Under the pieces are notes generated by a model. That model had not been told where the DNA came from and searched no databases. It saw only the letters and a program-made list of their open reading frames with translations. Of a DNA stretch of 45,588 bases, positions 16,274 to 24,659 are shown piece after piece. The DNA comes from an uncultured Elusimicrobiales bacterium. Lineage in GTDB: Bacteria; Elusimicrobiota; Elusimicrobia; Elusimicrobiales; Elusimicrobiaceae. The position numbers and the translations under genes are program-made. The stretch is taken from positions 1 to 45,588 of the forward strand of contig CALVFE010000006.1 of the NCBI GenBank assembly GCA_944326765.1. The letters run 5' to 3'. Position 1 is the first letter of the stretch, and every line of letters begins with the position of its first letter.

Positions 16274-16413
16274 GGTATTTTTCCCATGTGTTTTGTTTGG
16301 TTTTATCCAAATCTCCTACTGTTTTTACCCGTCCGAACGCAAGTGGGGACTTGCTTGTCGGACATATGTTACAAAAGGCTCTGTTCCCGTGGGAAGGACA
16401 GAGCCTTTTATTT
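16274..16413 (+). ncRNA. Candidate structured small RNA (three hairpins, own promoter and terminator)
   Basis: The 396-base gap between the eno operon and the minus-strand acyltransferase gene holds a complete-looking small transcription unit of ~140 nt. Hairpin 1 pairs TTTGG (16296-16300) with CCAAA (16307-16311). Hairpin 2 pairs GTCCGA (16331-16336) with TCGGAC (16358-16363) and, inside, GCAAGT with ACTTGC around a GGGG loop. Hairpin 3 is the terminator. It matches no SRP, 6S or riboswitch motif I can recognise. A second terminator-like stem follows at 16419-16452. Confidence 0.5.
16373..16412 (+). terminator. Terminator of the candidate small RNA
   Basis: AAAAGGCTCTGT (16373-16384) pairs with ACAGAGCCTTTT (16398-16409), with an inner TTCCC/GGGAA pairing. 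T-runs flank it on both strands. Confidence 0.8.
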
Positions 16414-16418
16414 GGCAA

Positions 16419-16452
16419 AAAACCCCCGCGCCTAAGATCGGGGGTTTTTTAC
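16419..16452 (-). terminator. Terminator downstream of the GNAT acyltransferase gene
   Basis: A stem of AAAACCCCCG paired with CGGGGGTTTT has A/T-runs on both sides, so it can end minus-strand transcription from the acyltransferase gene and back up the small-RNA terminator on the plus strand. Confidence 0.75.
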
Positions 16453-16519
16453 TTGTTTTTATTACTTGCAAAGAAAACGTGAAGAAGCGCCGTATGCCCT
16501 GCGGCATTTTGAAAACGGT

Positions 16520-17629
16520 TTATAAACTCTTTTGATAAATCCGGTAACGTTTACTGGGATGGCAGCCGCACTCCATAATGCCGCGGATAATACCTTCATT
16601 ATCTTCCAACACCCACGACAGTTCCGCCTCATTCCAGACGGCTACGCCGTGGTCTATGATATGTTTGATTAAGATCAAATCAATCCCCCGCTGGCGGAAT
16701 TTTGGCGACACTCCCAGCATGATCATACGCGCATCTTTTATTTTACGCCACGCCCACAATGCTTTTATCAAACGCCAGGGATTGGCAAGCGACCCCTTAA
16801 GTTCCTTTAAAACATGGTTCATATTCGGAATCAAAATATAAAATCCCGCCGGTACGCCGTCCACTTCCAGCACACAAGTTCCTTCCTTGCGCACCACCAG
16901 CCGCAGTTCTTTTACCACATCGGCCATTTCCCGTTCGGACATGGGCACAAACCCCCAATTCTCCGCCCAAGCTTCGTTATAAATTTTCCGAATGATTTCG
17001 GCTTCTTCGTGAATTTTTTTCAAATTCAACCGCCTTAACGTAATCCCTTTTCCGCGGCTACACCGCGCGCAGACTTTTAGGAAACGCTCGGAAAATTGGT
17101 CGTCTTTGGTACGGTGAAAAGCCAGCAAATCTTTTATCTTTTCAAATCCGGCTCCCTCAATTAATTGGGCGTAATAAGGATAATTATACGGCATCATAAT
17201 GGCCGGCATACCGTCGAATCCTTCTACCAGCAGTCCATAAATGTGGTTGCTGGAAGGACTGGCCGGCCCGCGTACAGCGCTGACGCCCTTGGCACGCAGC
17301 CAATTTTCCGCCGCCGCAAAGAGGGCATTGGCCGCTTCTGGACTGTTAACGCAATCAAAAAAGCCGAAAAACCCTATGTTTTCTTTTTGATATTCATTAT
17401 GCGCCCGATTGACAAGCGCCATAATCCGTCCAACGGGTTTCCCGTTCTGATAGGCCATAAATAACGCGCGATCGCCGTGCGTCCAGAAATTGTTGTTTTT
17501 GGCAATCAGATACTGGACATCCTCTTTCAGATCGCTTACCCAATACGGATCATCTTTATAAAGTTCAAAGGGAAAATCCACAAAAACATCTAATTCCTGT
17601 TCACTTAGTTCTTTTACGGTAACAGCCAT
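16520..17629 (-). CDS. GNAT-fold acyltransferase, bacterial ceramide synthase (bCerS)/YghO-like
   Basis: A 369-residue protein of the long GNAT family that includes E. coli YghO and the bacterial ceramide synthases. Family-like segments are LYKDDPYWVSDL near residue 24, GRIMALVNRAHNEY, GFFGFFDC, and GLLVEGFDGMPAIMMPYN near 135-150, with a second GNAT-like region (GVSPKFRQRGID) towards the C-terminus. bCerS N-acylates a sphingoid base. The neighbouring serine-palmitoyltransferase-like gene, which would make the base precursor, supports that role. A terminator separates the two genes, so it may be expressed partly separately. Family membership is fairly sure; ceramide synthesis is inference. 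Confidence 0.65.
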   Translation of the reverse strand: MAVTVKELSEQELDVFVDFPFELYKDDPYWVSDLKEDVQYLIAKNNNFWTHGDRALFMAYQNGKPVGRIMALVNRAHNEYQKENIGFFGFFDCVNSPEAANALFAAAENWLRAKGVSAVRGPASPSSNHIYGLLVEGFDGMPAIMMPYNYPYYAQLIEGAGFEKIKDLLAFHRTKDDQFSERFLKVCARCSRGKGITLRRLNLKKIHEEAEIIRKIYNEAWAENWGFVPMSEREMADVVKELRLVVRKEGTCVLEVDGVPAGFYILIPNMNHVLKELKGSLANPWRLIKALWAWRKIKDARMIMLGVSPKFRQRGIDLILIKHIIDHGVAVWNEAELSWVLEDNEGIIRGIMECGCHPSKRYRIYQKSL

Positions 17630-17652
17630 AAGGAAACCCTCCCCAAAAAAGA

Positions 17653-17690
17653 AAACCCCGTTCGCGGAAACGACTTACGCAACGGGGTTT
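17653..17690 (-). terminator. Intrinsic terminator between SPT-like and bCerS-like genes
   Basis: AAACCCCGTT (17653-17662) pairs with AACGGGGTTT (17681-17690). On the minus strand a T-rich tract follows, just past the SPT-like stop codon. It may reduce rather than abolish expression of the downstream acyltransferase. Confidence 0.82.
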
Positions 17691-17697
17691 AAACAAA

Positions 17698-18888
17698 CTA
17701 TTTGATGATTCCAATAGCACGGCCGGCCTGGGCAAAAGCATCAATAATTTTTGCTACATGTTCATCGGTATGTGTAGCCATCAGCGTCAGACGCATCAGC
17801 GCGCGGCCGGGCGGCACCGCAGGGCTGACGACCGGATTAGAAAAAATTCCCAGTTCGTGCAGCGCGCGCCACATTTTAAAACAGTTTTCGTTGCTTCCCA
17901 CATGTACCGGCAAAACCGGCGTGGTGCTGGTGCCCAGGTCATAGCCTAGATCTTCCAGTCCTTTTTTAAGTTTTGCCGTCAGGCGGAACAAATTATCCCG
18001 GCGGGAAGTGTCGTTTTCAATCAACTCCAGCGCTTTGGTGATAGACGCCACGGAAGCCGGAGGCAGCGCCGCCGAAAAAATCTGACTGCGGGCGTTGTGG
18101 CGGATATAATGAATAATATCGGCGTCGCCCACTACAAAACCGCCCACCGTGGCAAACGTTTTGGAACACGTACCCACCACGAGATCCACTTCGCCGTTTT
18201 CCAAACCGAAATACTCACATGTGCCGCGCCCTGTTTTGCCGATAATACCCGTCGCATGAGCGTCATCTACCATTATGCGCGCCCCGTATTTTTTGGCAAT
18301 TTTAACGATTTCCGGCAAAGGGCAGATATCCCCTTCCATACTAAACACGCCGTCTACGATAATGAGTTTCCCGGATTCTTCGGGCAGTTTAGATAAGACG
18401 CGGTCCAGATCAGCGGGGTCATTGTGTCTAAAACGTACCATTTCCCCTTCCGAAAGTTTTACCCCGTCTAAAATGCTGGCGTGGTCTAATTTGTCCACGA
18501 TGGCATAATCGCCTTTTTTAACGAGGCACGAAACAACCCCCAAGTTCATCTGATATCCGGTAGAGAAAATAAGTCCCGCTTCTTTGCGTTTAAACCGGGC
18601 CAAGCGCGCTTCCAATTCTTCGGCGGCTTTCGTGTTCCCGTTCAAAAAGCGCGATCCGGCACAGCCGGTACCGTACTTAAGCGCCGCTTCGCTGGCGGCC
18701 TTTTTCATTTCGGGATCGTTCGCCAAGCCCAAGTAGTTGTTGGAACCGGCCATAATATATTTTTTGCCGTTCAACATTACTTCCGGCCCCTGCGCGGATT
18801 CAATCGGCTGGAAATAGCCGTAAATACCCATACGCATAGCCAGCTTGGCGTCCTTATAATTTCTGCATTTCTCAAAAATATCAGACAT
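17698..18888 (-). CDS. Alpha-oxoamine synthase, serine palmitoyltransferase-like
   Basis: A PLP-dependent enzyme (396 residues) of the KBL/BioF/HemA/SPT family, which condense an amino acid with an acyl thioester. Visible active-site elements are YGTGCAGSRFLNG (72-84), the PLP-stacking His in DHAS (135-138), DDAHATG (208-214) and the PLP lysine in GTCSKTFATVGG (Lys243). The SKTFATVGGF form and the ending MATHT are closer to bacterial serine palmitoyltransferases than to KBL or BioF. The likely product is 3-ketodihydrosphingosine, the first step to sphingolipids. KBL cannot be excluded. It follows rfaE2 by 58 bases. Confidence 0.75.
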   Translation of the reverse strand: MSDIFEKCRNYKDAKLAMRMGIYGYFQPIESAQGPEVMLNGKKYIMAGSNNYLGLANDPEMKKAASEAALKYGTGCAGSRFLNGNTKAAEELEARLARFKRKEAGLIFSTGYQMNLGVVSCLVKKGDYAIVDKLDHASILDGVKLSEGEMVRFRHNDPADLDRVLSKLPEESGKLIIVDGVFSMEGDICPLPEIVKIAKKYGARIMVDDAHATGIIGKTGRGTCEYFGLENGEVDLVVGTCSKTFATVGGFVVGDADIIHYIRHNARSQIFSAALPPASVASITKALELIENDTSRRDNLFRLTAKLKKGLEDLGYDLGTSTTPVLPVHVGSNENCFKMWRALHELGIFSNPVVSPAVPPGRALMRLTLMATHTDEHVAKIIDAFAQAGRAIGIIK

Positions 18889-18946
18889 GTTTTTTCCTCG
18901 TGGCGCAATAACCCGCGCAGCCGCTTTCGACTGAAAGCGCCGGCGG

Positions 18947-19411
18947 TTATTTACTAACCTTTTTAATTATATTTGTGGTGGAACGTCCTTTTAACAAAGG
19001 AAACCGAACCACTTTCTTTGCAAATTCTCGTCCGACGATTTCGTCGGTTTTATAATCGCCGCCCTTTACCAGCACGTCCGGGCGGACTGTTTTGATCAGT
19101 TCATACGGCGTATCCTGCTCAAAGATACTTACCGCAGATACGCTTTCCAATCCCGCCAACACCAAAGCGCGGTCAGCCTGCGAATTAACCGGCCGGGCAG
19201 GCCCTTTTAAGCGGCGTACGGAAGCATCGCTGTTAAGTCCTACAATTAAAACATCGCCTTTGGCACGCGAAAACTCTAACACGCTCACATGCCCGGCGTG
19301 CAGAATATCAAAACATCCGTTGGTAAAAACAATTTTTTGCCCGTTGCGGCGCGCCGTTTCCACAAATTTTTTAAGCGCACGCAGTCCCAAAATTTTATTT
19401 TTCGCTTTCAC
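18947..19411 (-). CDS. rfaE2: D-glycero-beta-D-manno-heptose 1-phosphate adenylyltransferase
   Basis: A nucleotidyltransferase (154 residues) matching the C-terminal half of HldE. It has the HxGH-type signature [12 protein letters not shown] (30-41) and the C-terminal [11 protein letters not shown] segment. It makes ADP-heptose for LPS inner core, which supports a Gram-negative envelope. As a stand-alone enzyme it needs a separate HldE1 kinase, which is not in the window. Its start overlaps the end of accC by 17 bases, so it is part of the accB-accC operon. Confidence 0.93.
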   Translation of the reverse strand: MKAKNKILGLRALKKFVETARRNGQKIVFTNGCFDILHAGHVSVLEFSRAKGDVLIVGLNSDASVRRLKGPARPVNSQADRALVLAGLESVSAVSIFEQDTPYELIKTVRPDVLVKGGDYKTDEIVGREFAKKVVRFPLLKGRSTTNIIKKVSK

Positions 19412-20786
19412 TAGCTTCCTTCTCTTTGGCCATCATGCGTTCAATGAGGCCAGTATCCATATTGCCCCGGATAAAATCTTCATTATTTACAATTTTTTGG
19501 TGGAACGGAATCGTGGTTTTTACCCCACCAATTAAAAATTCTCCCAAACAACGGCGGCTTCGCGCAAGCAAATGTTCGCGGTCAGGCGCGGTAACAATCA
19601 GTTTGGCGATCAAGCTGTCATAGTAGCTGGGAATGGTATAACCGGTGTACATATGGCTGTCCACCCGCACCCCCAATCCGCCCGCCGGGATCCATTCTTC
19701 AATGGTTCCGGGACACGGCGTAAAATTCATTTCGCTGTCTTCAGCGTTGATACGGTGTTCAATGGCGTGGCATTTAATAACGGCCGCTTCTTCCTGCGTG
19801 ATATGCAGCGGCTCGCCCTGGGCGATTTGGATTTGCATTTTTACCAAATCCTGCCCGCAAACCGATTCCGTAACCGGGTGTTCCACCTGCAAACGGGTGT
19901 TTACTTCCATAAAATAAAATTCTTTGTTCTGCGCCATCAGAAATTCTACCGTACCCACCCCGCGGTACTTAGCCGCTTTAACAAGCTTGCACGCCGCTTC
20001 CTGGAGTTTTTTTCGGGTTACCGGATCCACAAACGGAGAAGGCGATTCTTCCACCAATTTCTGGTGTCGGCGCTGCATACTGCAGTCGCGTTCGGCAAAC
20101 GCCACCACGTTACCGTAATTATCCCCCGCCACCTGCACTTCAATATGGCGCGGATTCAAAACGAGTTTTTCAAAATACACGCGGTCATCGCCAAAGTTGG
20201 CTTTGGCTTCGCCCTGCGCCGTTTTCATCATGCGTTCCAGATCTTCCTCTTTTAAGCACGCACGCATTCCTTTTCCGCCGCCGCCCAGCGACGCTTTAAT
20301 CATAATCGGAAACCCGATTTTGCGCGCCACTTCGCGGAAATCTTTCCCCACTACTCCGTCAGAACCGGGCGTAATCGGTACGCCGGCCTTTACCGCAATC
20401 TCGCGCGCGGTGGATTTAACGCCCAACATTTCAATGGCATCGGCCGTCGGGCCGATAAACGTCATACCTGCTTTGGTAACGGCAGAAGCAAAATCGGCAT
20501 TTTCAGACAAGAACCCATAGCCGGGGTGAACCGCGTCGGCACCGGTAATTTTGGCAGCCGTTACGATAGCGTCAATGTTTAAATAACTGACCGGAGAAGG
20601 AGCCGCCCCGATGCACACCGCTTCATCAGCCATACGAACGTGCAGGCTGCTGCGGTCGGCTTCGGAATAGACAGCAACAGATTTGATGCCCATTTCTTTT
20701 AACGTACGAATCACGCGCAGGGCAATTTCGCCGCGGTTGGCAATTAAAACTTTTTTAAAAGGGGTAATAGTGATTTTGGCGGACAT
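19395..20786 (-). CDS. accC: Acetyl-CoA carboxylase, biotin carboxylase subunit
   Basis: An ATP-grasp enzyme (463 residues) that carboxylates biotin on its carrier protein. The key features are the N-terminal [13 protein letters not shown], the ATP-binding glycine loop GGGGKGMR, and the active site [14 protein letters not shown]. The length is normal. Pyruvate or propionyl-CoA carboxylase biotin carboxylase subunits are the main alternative. It lies ten bases after the AccB-like gene, whose biotin-attachment lysine is missing, so the true biotin acceptor may be encoded elsewhere. Confidence 0.93.
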   Translation of the reverse strand: MSAKITITPFKKVLIANRGEIALRVIRTLKEMGIKSVAVYSEADRSSLHVRMADEAVCIGAAPSPVSYLNIDAIVTAAKITGADAVHPGYGFLSENADFASAVTKAGMTFIGPTADAIEMLGVKSTAREIAVKAGVPITPGSDGVVGKDFREVARKIGFPIMIKASLGGGGKGMRACLKEEDLERMMKTAQGEAKANFGDDRVYFEKLVLNPRHIEVQVAGDNYGNVVAFAERDCSMQRRHQKLVEESPSPFVDPVTRKKLQEAACKLVKAAKYRGVGTVEFLMAQNKEFYFMEVNTRLQVEHPVTESVCGQDLVKMQIQIAQGEPLHITQEEAAVIKCHAIEHRINAEDSEMNFTPCPGTIEEWIPAGGLGVRVDSHMYTGYTIPSYYDSLIAKLIVTAPDREHLLARSRRCLGEFLIGGVKTTIPFHQKIVNNEDFIRGNMDTGLIERMMAKEKEASESEK

Positions 20787-20795
20787 GGCGTGCTC

Positions 20796-21170
20796 CTATT
20801 TCTCAATAAAAAACAGCGGCAGTCCAAATTCTACGGGTGCGCCTTCCTGCGCGGTAACCACCCGCAATTTGCCAGACAGGGGGGCAGTTATTTTGTGTTT
20901 TTGGGAAACGGTTTGCACCAACCCCAGCGCCTCGCCTTCTTGAACGCTCTGCCCTTCTTTAAGCACTAAATTTTTGCCTTTATCCGCGGCATGGTAAATA
21001 CCAATCGCCGGCGCCGTTACCGCCGTAAGCGAGCAGGAAAAATGAGCCGGCTCCGGCAGCGCTTCACTGGTTTTGATTTCGATACATTCTCCGTTTTTTT
21101 CGTAGCAGAATTCAGCCAAATCGGTGGTTTTAAGCCAATCGGTTACTTCCGTAATCAGTTTCGTATCCAT
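20796..21170 (-). CDS. BCCP/AccB-like lipoyl-fold protein lacking the biotinyl lysine
   Basis: A 124-residue protein with an AccB-like N-terminal helix region, then a lipoyl/biotinyl fold (residues ~50-122). The fold aligns without gaps to BCCP: GEALGLV aligns with GDTLCIV, and ITAPLSG with IEADKSG. However, the intervening EAMKMMNQ is QTVSQKHK, so the biotin-accepting Lys is Ser89. Lys91 and Lys93 lie nearby but out of register. It sits in the accB position directly before accC. It may be a non-biotinylated regulator like plant BADC proteins, or an unusual carrier. The start has GAGG upstream, and an extended -10 (TGGTAAAAT, minus strand) lies ~45 bases away. Confidence 0.8.
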   Translation of the reverse strand: MDTKLITEVTDWLKTTDLAEFCYEKNGECIEIKTSEALPEPAHFSCSLTAVTAPAIGIYHAADKGKNLVLKEGQSVQEGEALGLVQTVSQKHKITAPLSGKLRVVTAQEGAPVEFGLPLFFIEK

Positions 21171-21298
21171 AATATCCTCGGATTAAAAGGTTAAAAATAC
21201 ACTGTTGTTATTTTACCATTTTTAGAACTCAAACGGGACATTGCCTTTCACTCTAACCCTTTTTGTCTGTGTAATCTTCCCCGAAAAAATGATAGCGT

Positions 21299-21775
21299 TT
21301 GGGTATAAAACGAACATTGACTATATTCCAATTATTCTTTTGGCTGCTCGTTTGCCAACTGCCGGGTCTCGCCGGCGCCGGAACGGTACAACCCAATTTA
21401 GGGTGGTACCATTCCCTGCAAATGCCCCCCTTTATTCCGCCGGACAATGTTTTTGCAATCACTTGGGGCATCTTATATATACTGTTGGGAATCAGCGCCT
21501 TTTTGGCCTTCCGCAACGGGCTGGCAACCGTTCGCAAACCGCTTATTTTATTTATTGTGCAGCTGGCCTTAAATGCCTGGTGGACGCCGGTTTTCTTTGG
21601 CAGCCGCAATCCGGCGGCAGCTTTTATTATTCTGCTTTTTATGCTGGCGGAAGGAATTTGGTTGGGGCAGGCTTTGTGGCATAAAAACCGCCTCGCGGCC
21701 GGATTGCTTGCGCCATATGGAGTCTGGCTGCTGTATGCGGGCTATTTGAATGCCGGCGTTTGGTATCTAAATTAA
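21299..21775 (+). CDS. tspO: TspO/MBR family membrane protein
   Basis: A five-helix membrane protein (158 residues) of the translocator-protein family, which binds porphyrins and other ligands. The family signatures are present: WYHSLQMPPFIPPDNVF, then NAWWTPVFFGSRNP, and the C-terminal PYGVWLLYAGYLN. The start is uncertain because there is no ATG: TTG at 21299 or TTG at 21317. TATAAA at 21304-21309 precedes the second by seven bases, which would suit a leaderless TTG start. It is a single-gene unit ending at the terminator 21785-21820. Confidence 0.88.
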   Translation: MGIKRTLTIFQLFFWLLVCQLPGLAGAGTVQPNLGWYHSLQMPPFIPPDNVFAITWGILYILLGISAFLAFRNGLATVRKPLILFIVQLALNAWWTPVFFGSRNPAAAFIILLFMLAEGIWLGQALWHKNRLAAGLLAPYGVWLLYAGYLNAGVWYLN

Positions 21776-21784
21776 TATCCGCCA

Positions 21785-21820
21785 CCTAAAAAGCCCTCTT
21801 TGGTAAGAGGGCTTTTTAGG
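21785..21820. terminator. Bidirectional intrinsic terminator (tspO / DUF948-like gene)
   Basis: A perfect 16-bp stem, 21785-21800 with 21805-21820 around TGGT, has T-runs at both ends of the arms. It serves two convergent genes. Confidence 0.92.
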
Positions 21821-21831
21821 TTTAAACCGGT

Positions 21832-22089
21832 TTACTTTACCCGATAGCGTTTTACTAAATCCATTCCCAACTTCATCACTTTATAAAAAGTGGAATCCAA
21901 CAGCGTAGAAACATTGTCAATTAAATCAAAAGCGCTTTTGGCTTTATCCACGTTTTGCGCCGTAGAAATAGCCAGATATTCCACCGCTTCGGCCGTACGC
22001 GTAATCTGCAAAAATGCGCGTACCGCAAAAACAACAAATACGACAAAGGCAATCACCGCCGCCAACACACACCACTGATAAAAATCCAT
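21832..22089 (-). CDS. Small single-pass membrane protein, DUF948/YoxC-like
   Basis: An 85-residue protein with one N-terminal transmembrane helix (residues ~8-27, very Val/Phe-rich) and a helical cytoplasmic tail containing ITRTAEAVEYLAIS and DLIDNVSTLLDSTFYK. This resembles DUF948 general-stress membrane proteins, but the match is weak. A GGGGG stretch lies upstream as a possible ribosome-binding site. No operon partner. Confidence 0.65.
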   Translation of the reverse strand: MDFYQWCVLAAVIAFVVFVVFAVRAFLQITRTAEAVEYLAISTAQNVDKAKSAFDLIDNVSTLLDSTFYKVMKLGMDLVKRYRVK

Positions 22090-22312
22090 AATACGCCCCC
22101 TTTTTAGTCTTTTTTCTTATTTTAAACACTTCCCACGCTTCCGTCAAGCCCCGAAATAAATGGCAGCACCTGCGCCAACTAAAATAAAAAGAGGCCAACG
22201 AGGGTATCAAACACAAAATTTTTCATCGGAAAAAAGGCCTATTCTAAAATAGGTCTTCCCTTGTTTTTTCCTTTATTTTTTAGGCAGATATTTTTATAGG
22301 TCCTCAAAAAAT
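22090..22312. other. Gene-free stretch with one hairpin
   Basis: No credible coding sequence. A hairpin, AAGGCCTATT (22234-22243) pairing with AATAGGTCTT (22248-22257) by one G-U wobble, is followed by T-rich DNA on the plus strand and six Ts on the minus strand, so it could be a terminator or a processed-RNA hairpin. No gene obviously feeds into it. Confidence 0.5.
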
Positions 22313-22346
22313 TTGACAAAGTTTTCTTTATTAGTAATAATTACTA
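22313..22346 (+). promoter_or_regulatory. nrdD promoter with overlapping 15-bp palindrome (candidate operator)
   Basis: TTGACA (22313-22318) is followed after 17 bases by AATAAT (22336-22341). A perfect palindrome, TAGTAAT-A-ATTACTA (22332-22346), covers the -10. It does not match the NrdR-box consensus, so a different repressor or anaerobic regulator is likely. A leader of ~190 nt follows, with an A/T-rich hairpin but no riboswitch I recognise. Confidence 0.6.
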
Positions 22347-22539
22347 TTAAGAAAAACAGCCGCAGCAACCTTTCCGCCGCGCGAAAAAAAAGATTTTTTC
22401 CGACGTAAAAAATTTTTTTATTAGTCCGCGCCGTTCAAACGTTCAGACGGGATTTGCAATTTCGGTCTGTTTTTGCCAAAATTTTAAAAGTCGTTGATTT
22501 GCTCAAACGGCCAATTATTTCTACCAGGACAATATAATT

Positions 22540-24600
22540 ATGGAAAACTCAGAAGTAATCACCCACATCGTCAAAAGAGACGGTACAACCCAGCGTTTTG
22601 ACTCCAAAAAAATTACGAAAGCCATCTGCAAAGCGGCTGAAGTAACGGGAGAATTTGATTCGGAAACCGCCAAAAAATTGACGATTCGCGCCATCAATAT
22701 CATTCAACAGCTTTATTCGGACACGGTGCCCAATGTGGAAAACGTGCAGGATATCGTAGAAGATGTGCTGCTCACGTCTAATTACCACAAAACGGCCAAA
22801 GCGTATATTTTGTACCGCGACCAGCACGCCCGTATGCGTGAAATTTCTTCTAAATTTAATGTGGACTTGGTGGATCAATACCTGCAAAAAATTGACTGGC
22901 AAGTCAATGAAAACAGCAACATGGGCTATTCGCTGCAGGGGCTGAACAACTATATTTCATCGGAGATCAGCAAGGTTTACTGGCTCAATAAAATTTACCC
23001 CGAAAACGTACGCCGTATGCATACGGAAGGAGATTTTCACCTGCACGACTTGGGTCTGTTGGGCGCTTATTGCGTAGGCTGGGACTTGCAGGATCTGCTG
23101 CTCAGCGGGTTTACGGGCGTCGTCGGAAAAGCGGAAAGCAAACCGGCTAAACACCTGCGCACCGCGTTGGGACAAGTCGTCAACTTTTTCTATACGCTGC
23201 AAGGTGAGAGCGCCGGCGCGCAGGCGTTCTCCAACTTTGACACGCTGCTCGCTCCTTTTATCTATTATGATAAGCTCAGCTACGACGAAGTCAAACAAGC
23301 GCTGCAGGAATTTTTGTTCAACGTCAACGTGCCCACGCGCGTCGGTTTCCAGACGCCGTTTACCAACCTGACGCTGGACTTAACGGTACCTTCTTACTAT
23401 AAAGACCAACCCGTCATCATCGGCGGAAAACTGCAGGATAAAACGTACGGCGAATTCCAGGAAGAAATGGATATGTTCAACCGCGCCTTCTGCGAAGTGA
23501 TGCTCGCCGGCGACGCGAAGGGCCGTGTGTTTACGTTCCCGATTCCGACCTACAACATTACCAAAGACTTTGACTGGAATAACCCCAAACTGACTCCGCT
23601 GTGGGAAATGACGGCTAAATACGGTATCCCGTACTTTGCCAACTTTATTAATTCGGATATGAACCCCGAAGACGCCCGCTCCATGTGCTGCCGTTTGCGC
23701 ATTGACAACCGCGAACTCAGAAAACGCGGCGGCGGTTTGTTCGGTTCCGCTCCCCTCACGGGGTCTATCGGCGTGGTAACCATCAACTTGCCGCGCTTGG
23801 GATACCTGTCCAAAAACGAAGAAGAATTCTTCGCCAACTTGAAAGACCGTATGGAAGTAGCCAAGACCAGCTTGGAAATCAAACGCAAAGTAATTGAACG
23901 CTTTACCAAAGGGAATCTCTATCCGTATATGAGTTTCTACCTGCGCTCGATCCGCCAGCGGTTTAACGAGTATTGGAAAAACCATTTTTCTACCATCGGA
24001 CTGGTAGGCCTCAACGAATGCGCCGTCAACCTGATCGGCGAAGACATCGGCTCGGAAAAAGGCCGCGCATTTGCCGAAAAAGTGCTTACGTTTATGCGCG
24101 AAACTTTGGTTAAATTCCAAGAAGAAACCGGCAACAATTACAACCTCGAAGCCACTCCGGCCGAAGGCACCTCGTACCGCTTGGCCAAACTGGATAAAGA
24201 ACGCTTCCCGGAAATTAAATGCGCCAATGAAGAATTGTATCAGCAAGGCCATCAACCCTTCTATACCAACTCTTCCCAGCTGCCGGTAAACTATACCGAC
24301 GACGTGTTTGAAATGTTGGACTTGCAAAGCGGCATTCAGTCCAAATACACCGGCGGTACCGTACAGCATATCTTTACGGGTGAAAAAATTAAAGATTTGG
24401 AAGCGATGAAGAAATTCATCAAAACGGTGTGCGAGAAATATACCTTGCCGTACTTCTCCATCACGCCGACGTTTAGCATCTGCCCCAAGTGCGGCTACAT
24501 TGAAGGGGAACATTTTGAATGCCCCAAATGCAAAGCCGAACGCATGCAGGAGCTGGAACGCCAAGTAAAACTTTTGGAAGAACAGCTCTACAGCAAATAG
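22540..24600 (+). CDS. nrdD: Anaerobic (class III) ribonucleoside-triphosphate reductase, catalytic subunit lacking the glycyl-radical segment
   Basis: The large subunit of class III ribonucleotide reductase, reducing NTPs to dNTPs without oxygen. Residues ~1-95 are an ATP-cone (ITHIVKRDGTTQRFD). The ten-stranded barrel carries the thiyl-radical cysteine region SMCCRLRID (Cys383/384). Near the end, the zinc site CPKC (648-651) and CPKC (661-664) is intact. In normal NrdD a glycyl-radical motif (RVxGYL...) follows. Here the protein ends 22 residues later with a helical tail, ERMQELERQVKLLEEQLYSK. The missing piece is encoded by the next gene. The upstream TATAATT makes the start region AT-rich, with only a weak Shine-Dalgarno. 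Confidence 0.96.
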   Translation: MENSEVITHIVKRDGTTQRFDSKKITKAICKAAEVTGEFDSETAKKLTIRAINIIQQLYSDTVPNVENVQDIVEDVLLTSNYHKTAKAYILYRDQHARMREISSKFNVDLVDQYLQKIDWQVNENSNMGYSLQGLNNYISSEISKVYWLNKIYPENVRRMHTEGDFHLHDLGLLGAYCVGWDLQDLLLSGFTGVVGKAESKPAKHLRTALGQVVNFFYTLQGESAGAQAFSNFDTLLAPFIYYDKLSYDEVKQALQEFLFNVNVPTRVGFQTPFTNLTLDLTVPSYYKDQPVIIGGKLQDKTYGEFQEEMDMFNRAFCEVMLAGDAKGRVFTFPIPTYNITKDFDWNNPKLTPLWEMTAKYGIPYFANFINSDMNPEDARSMCCRLRIDNRELRKRGGGLFGSAPLTGSIGVVTINLPRLGYLSKNEEEFFANLKDRMEVAKTSLEIKRKVIERFTKGNLYPYMSFYLRSIRQRFNEYWKNHFSTIGLVGLNECAVNLIGEDIGSEKGRAFAEKVLTFMRETLVKFQEETGNNYNLEATPAEGTSYRLAKLDKERFPEIKCANEELYQQGHQPFYTNSSQLPVNYTDDVFEMLDLQSGIQSKYTGGTVQHIFTGEKIKDLEAMKKFIKTVCEKYTLPYFSITPTFSICPKCGYIEGEHFECPKCKAERMQELERQVKLLEEQLYSK

Positions 24601-24659
24601 TTCTTCGCAAATTATCTTTTTTGGATTAGTTTTTGCAAAAACATAACCCAAAAAAGCGG

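Noticed and set aside
16274..16413. SRP (4.5S) RNA, 6S RNA or a known riboswitch
   Set aside because: The GGAA-tetraloop/asymmetric loop of SRP RNA, the long rod with central bubble of 6S RNA and known riboswitch cores are not visible; left as an unassigned RNA.
16221..16418. 65-residue minus-strand reading frame over the small-RNA region
   Set aside because: No ribosome-binding site, no homology recognised, and it coincides with palindromic RNA-like sequence.
19572..20255. 227-residue plus-strand frame opposite accC
   Set aside because: Antisense shadow of a highly conserved gene; no ribosome-binding site or domain.
23380..24651. 423-residue reading frame on the minus strand opposite nrdD
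   Set aside because: It is the reverse shadow of nrdD, with a Phe/Gly/Val-rich composition typical of antisense readings and no recognisable motifs.
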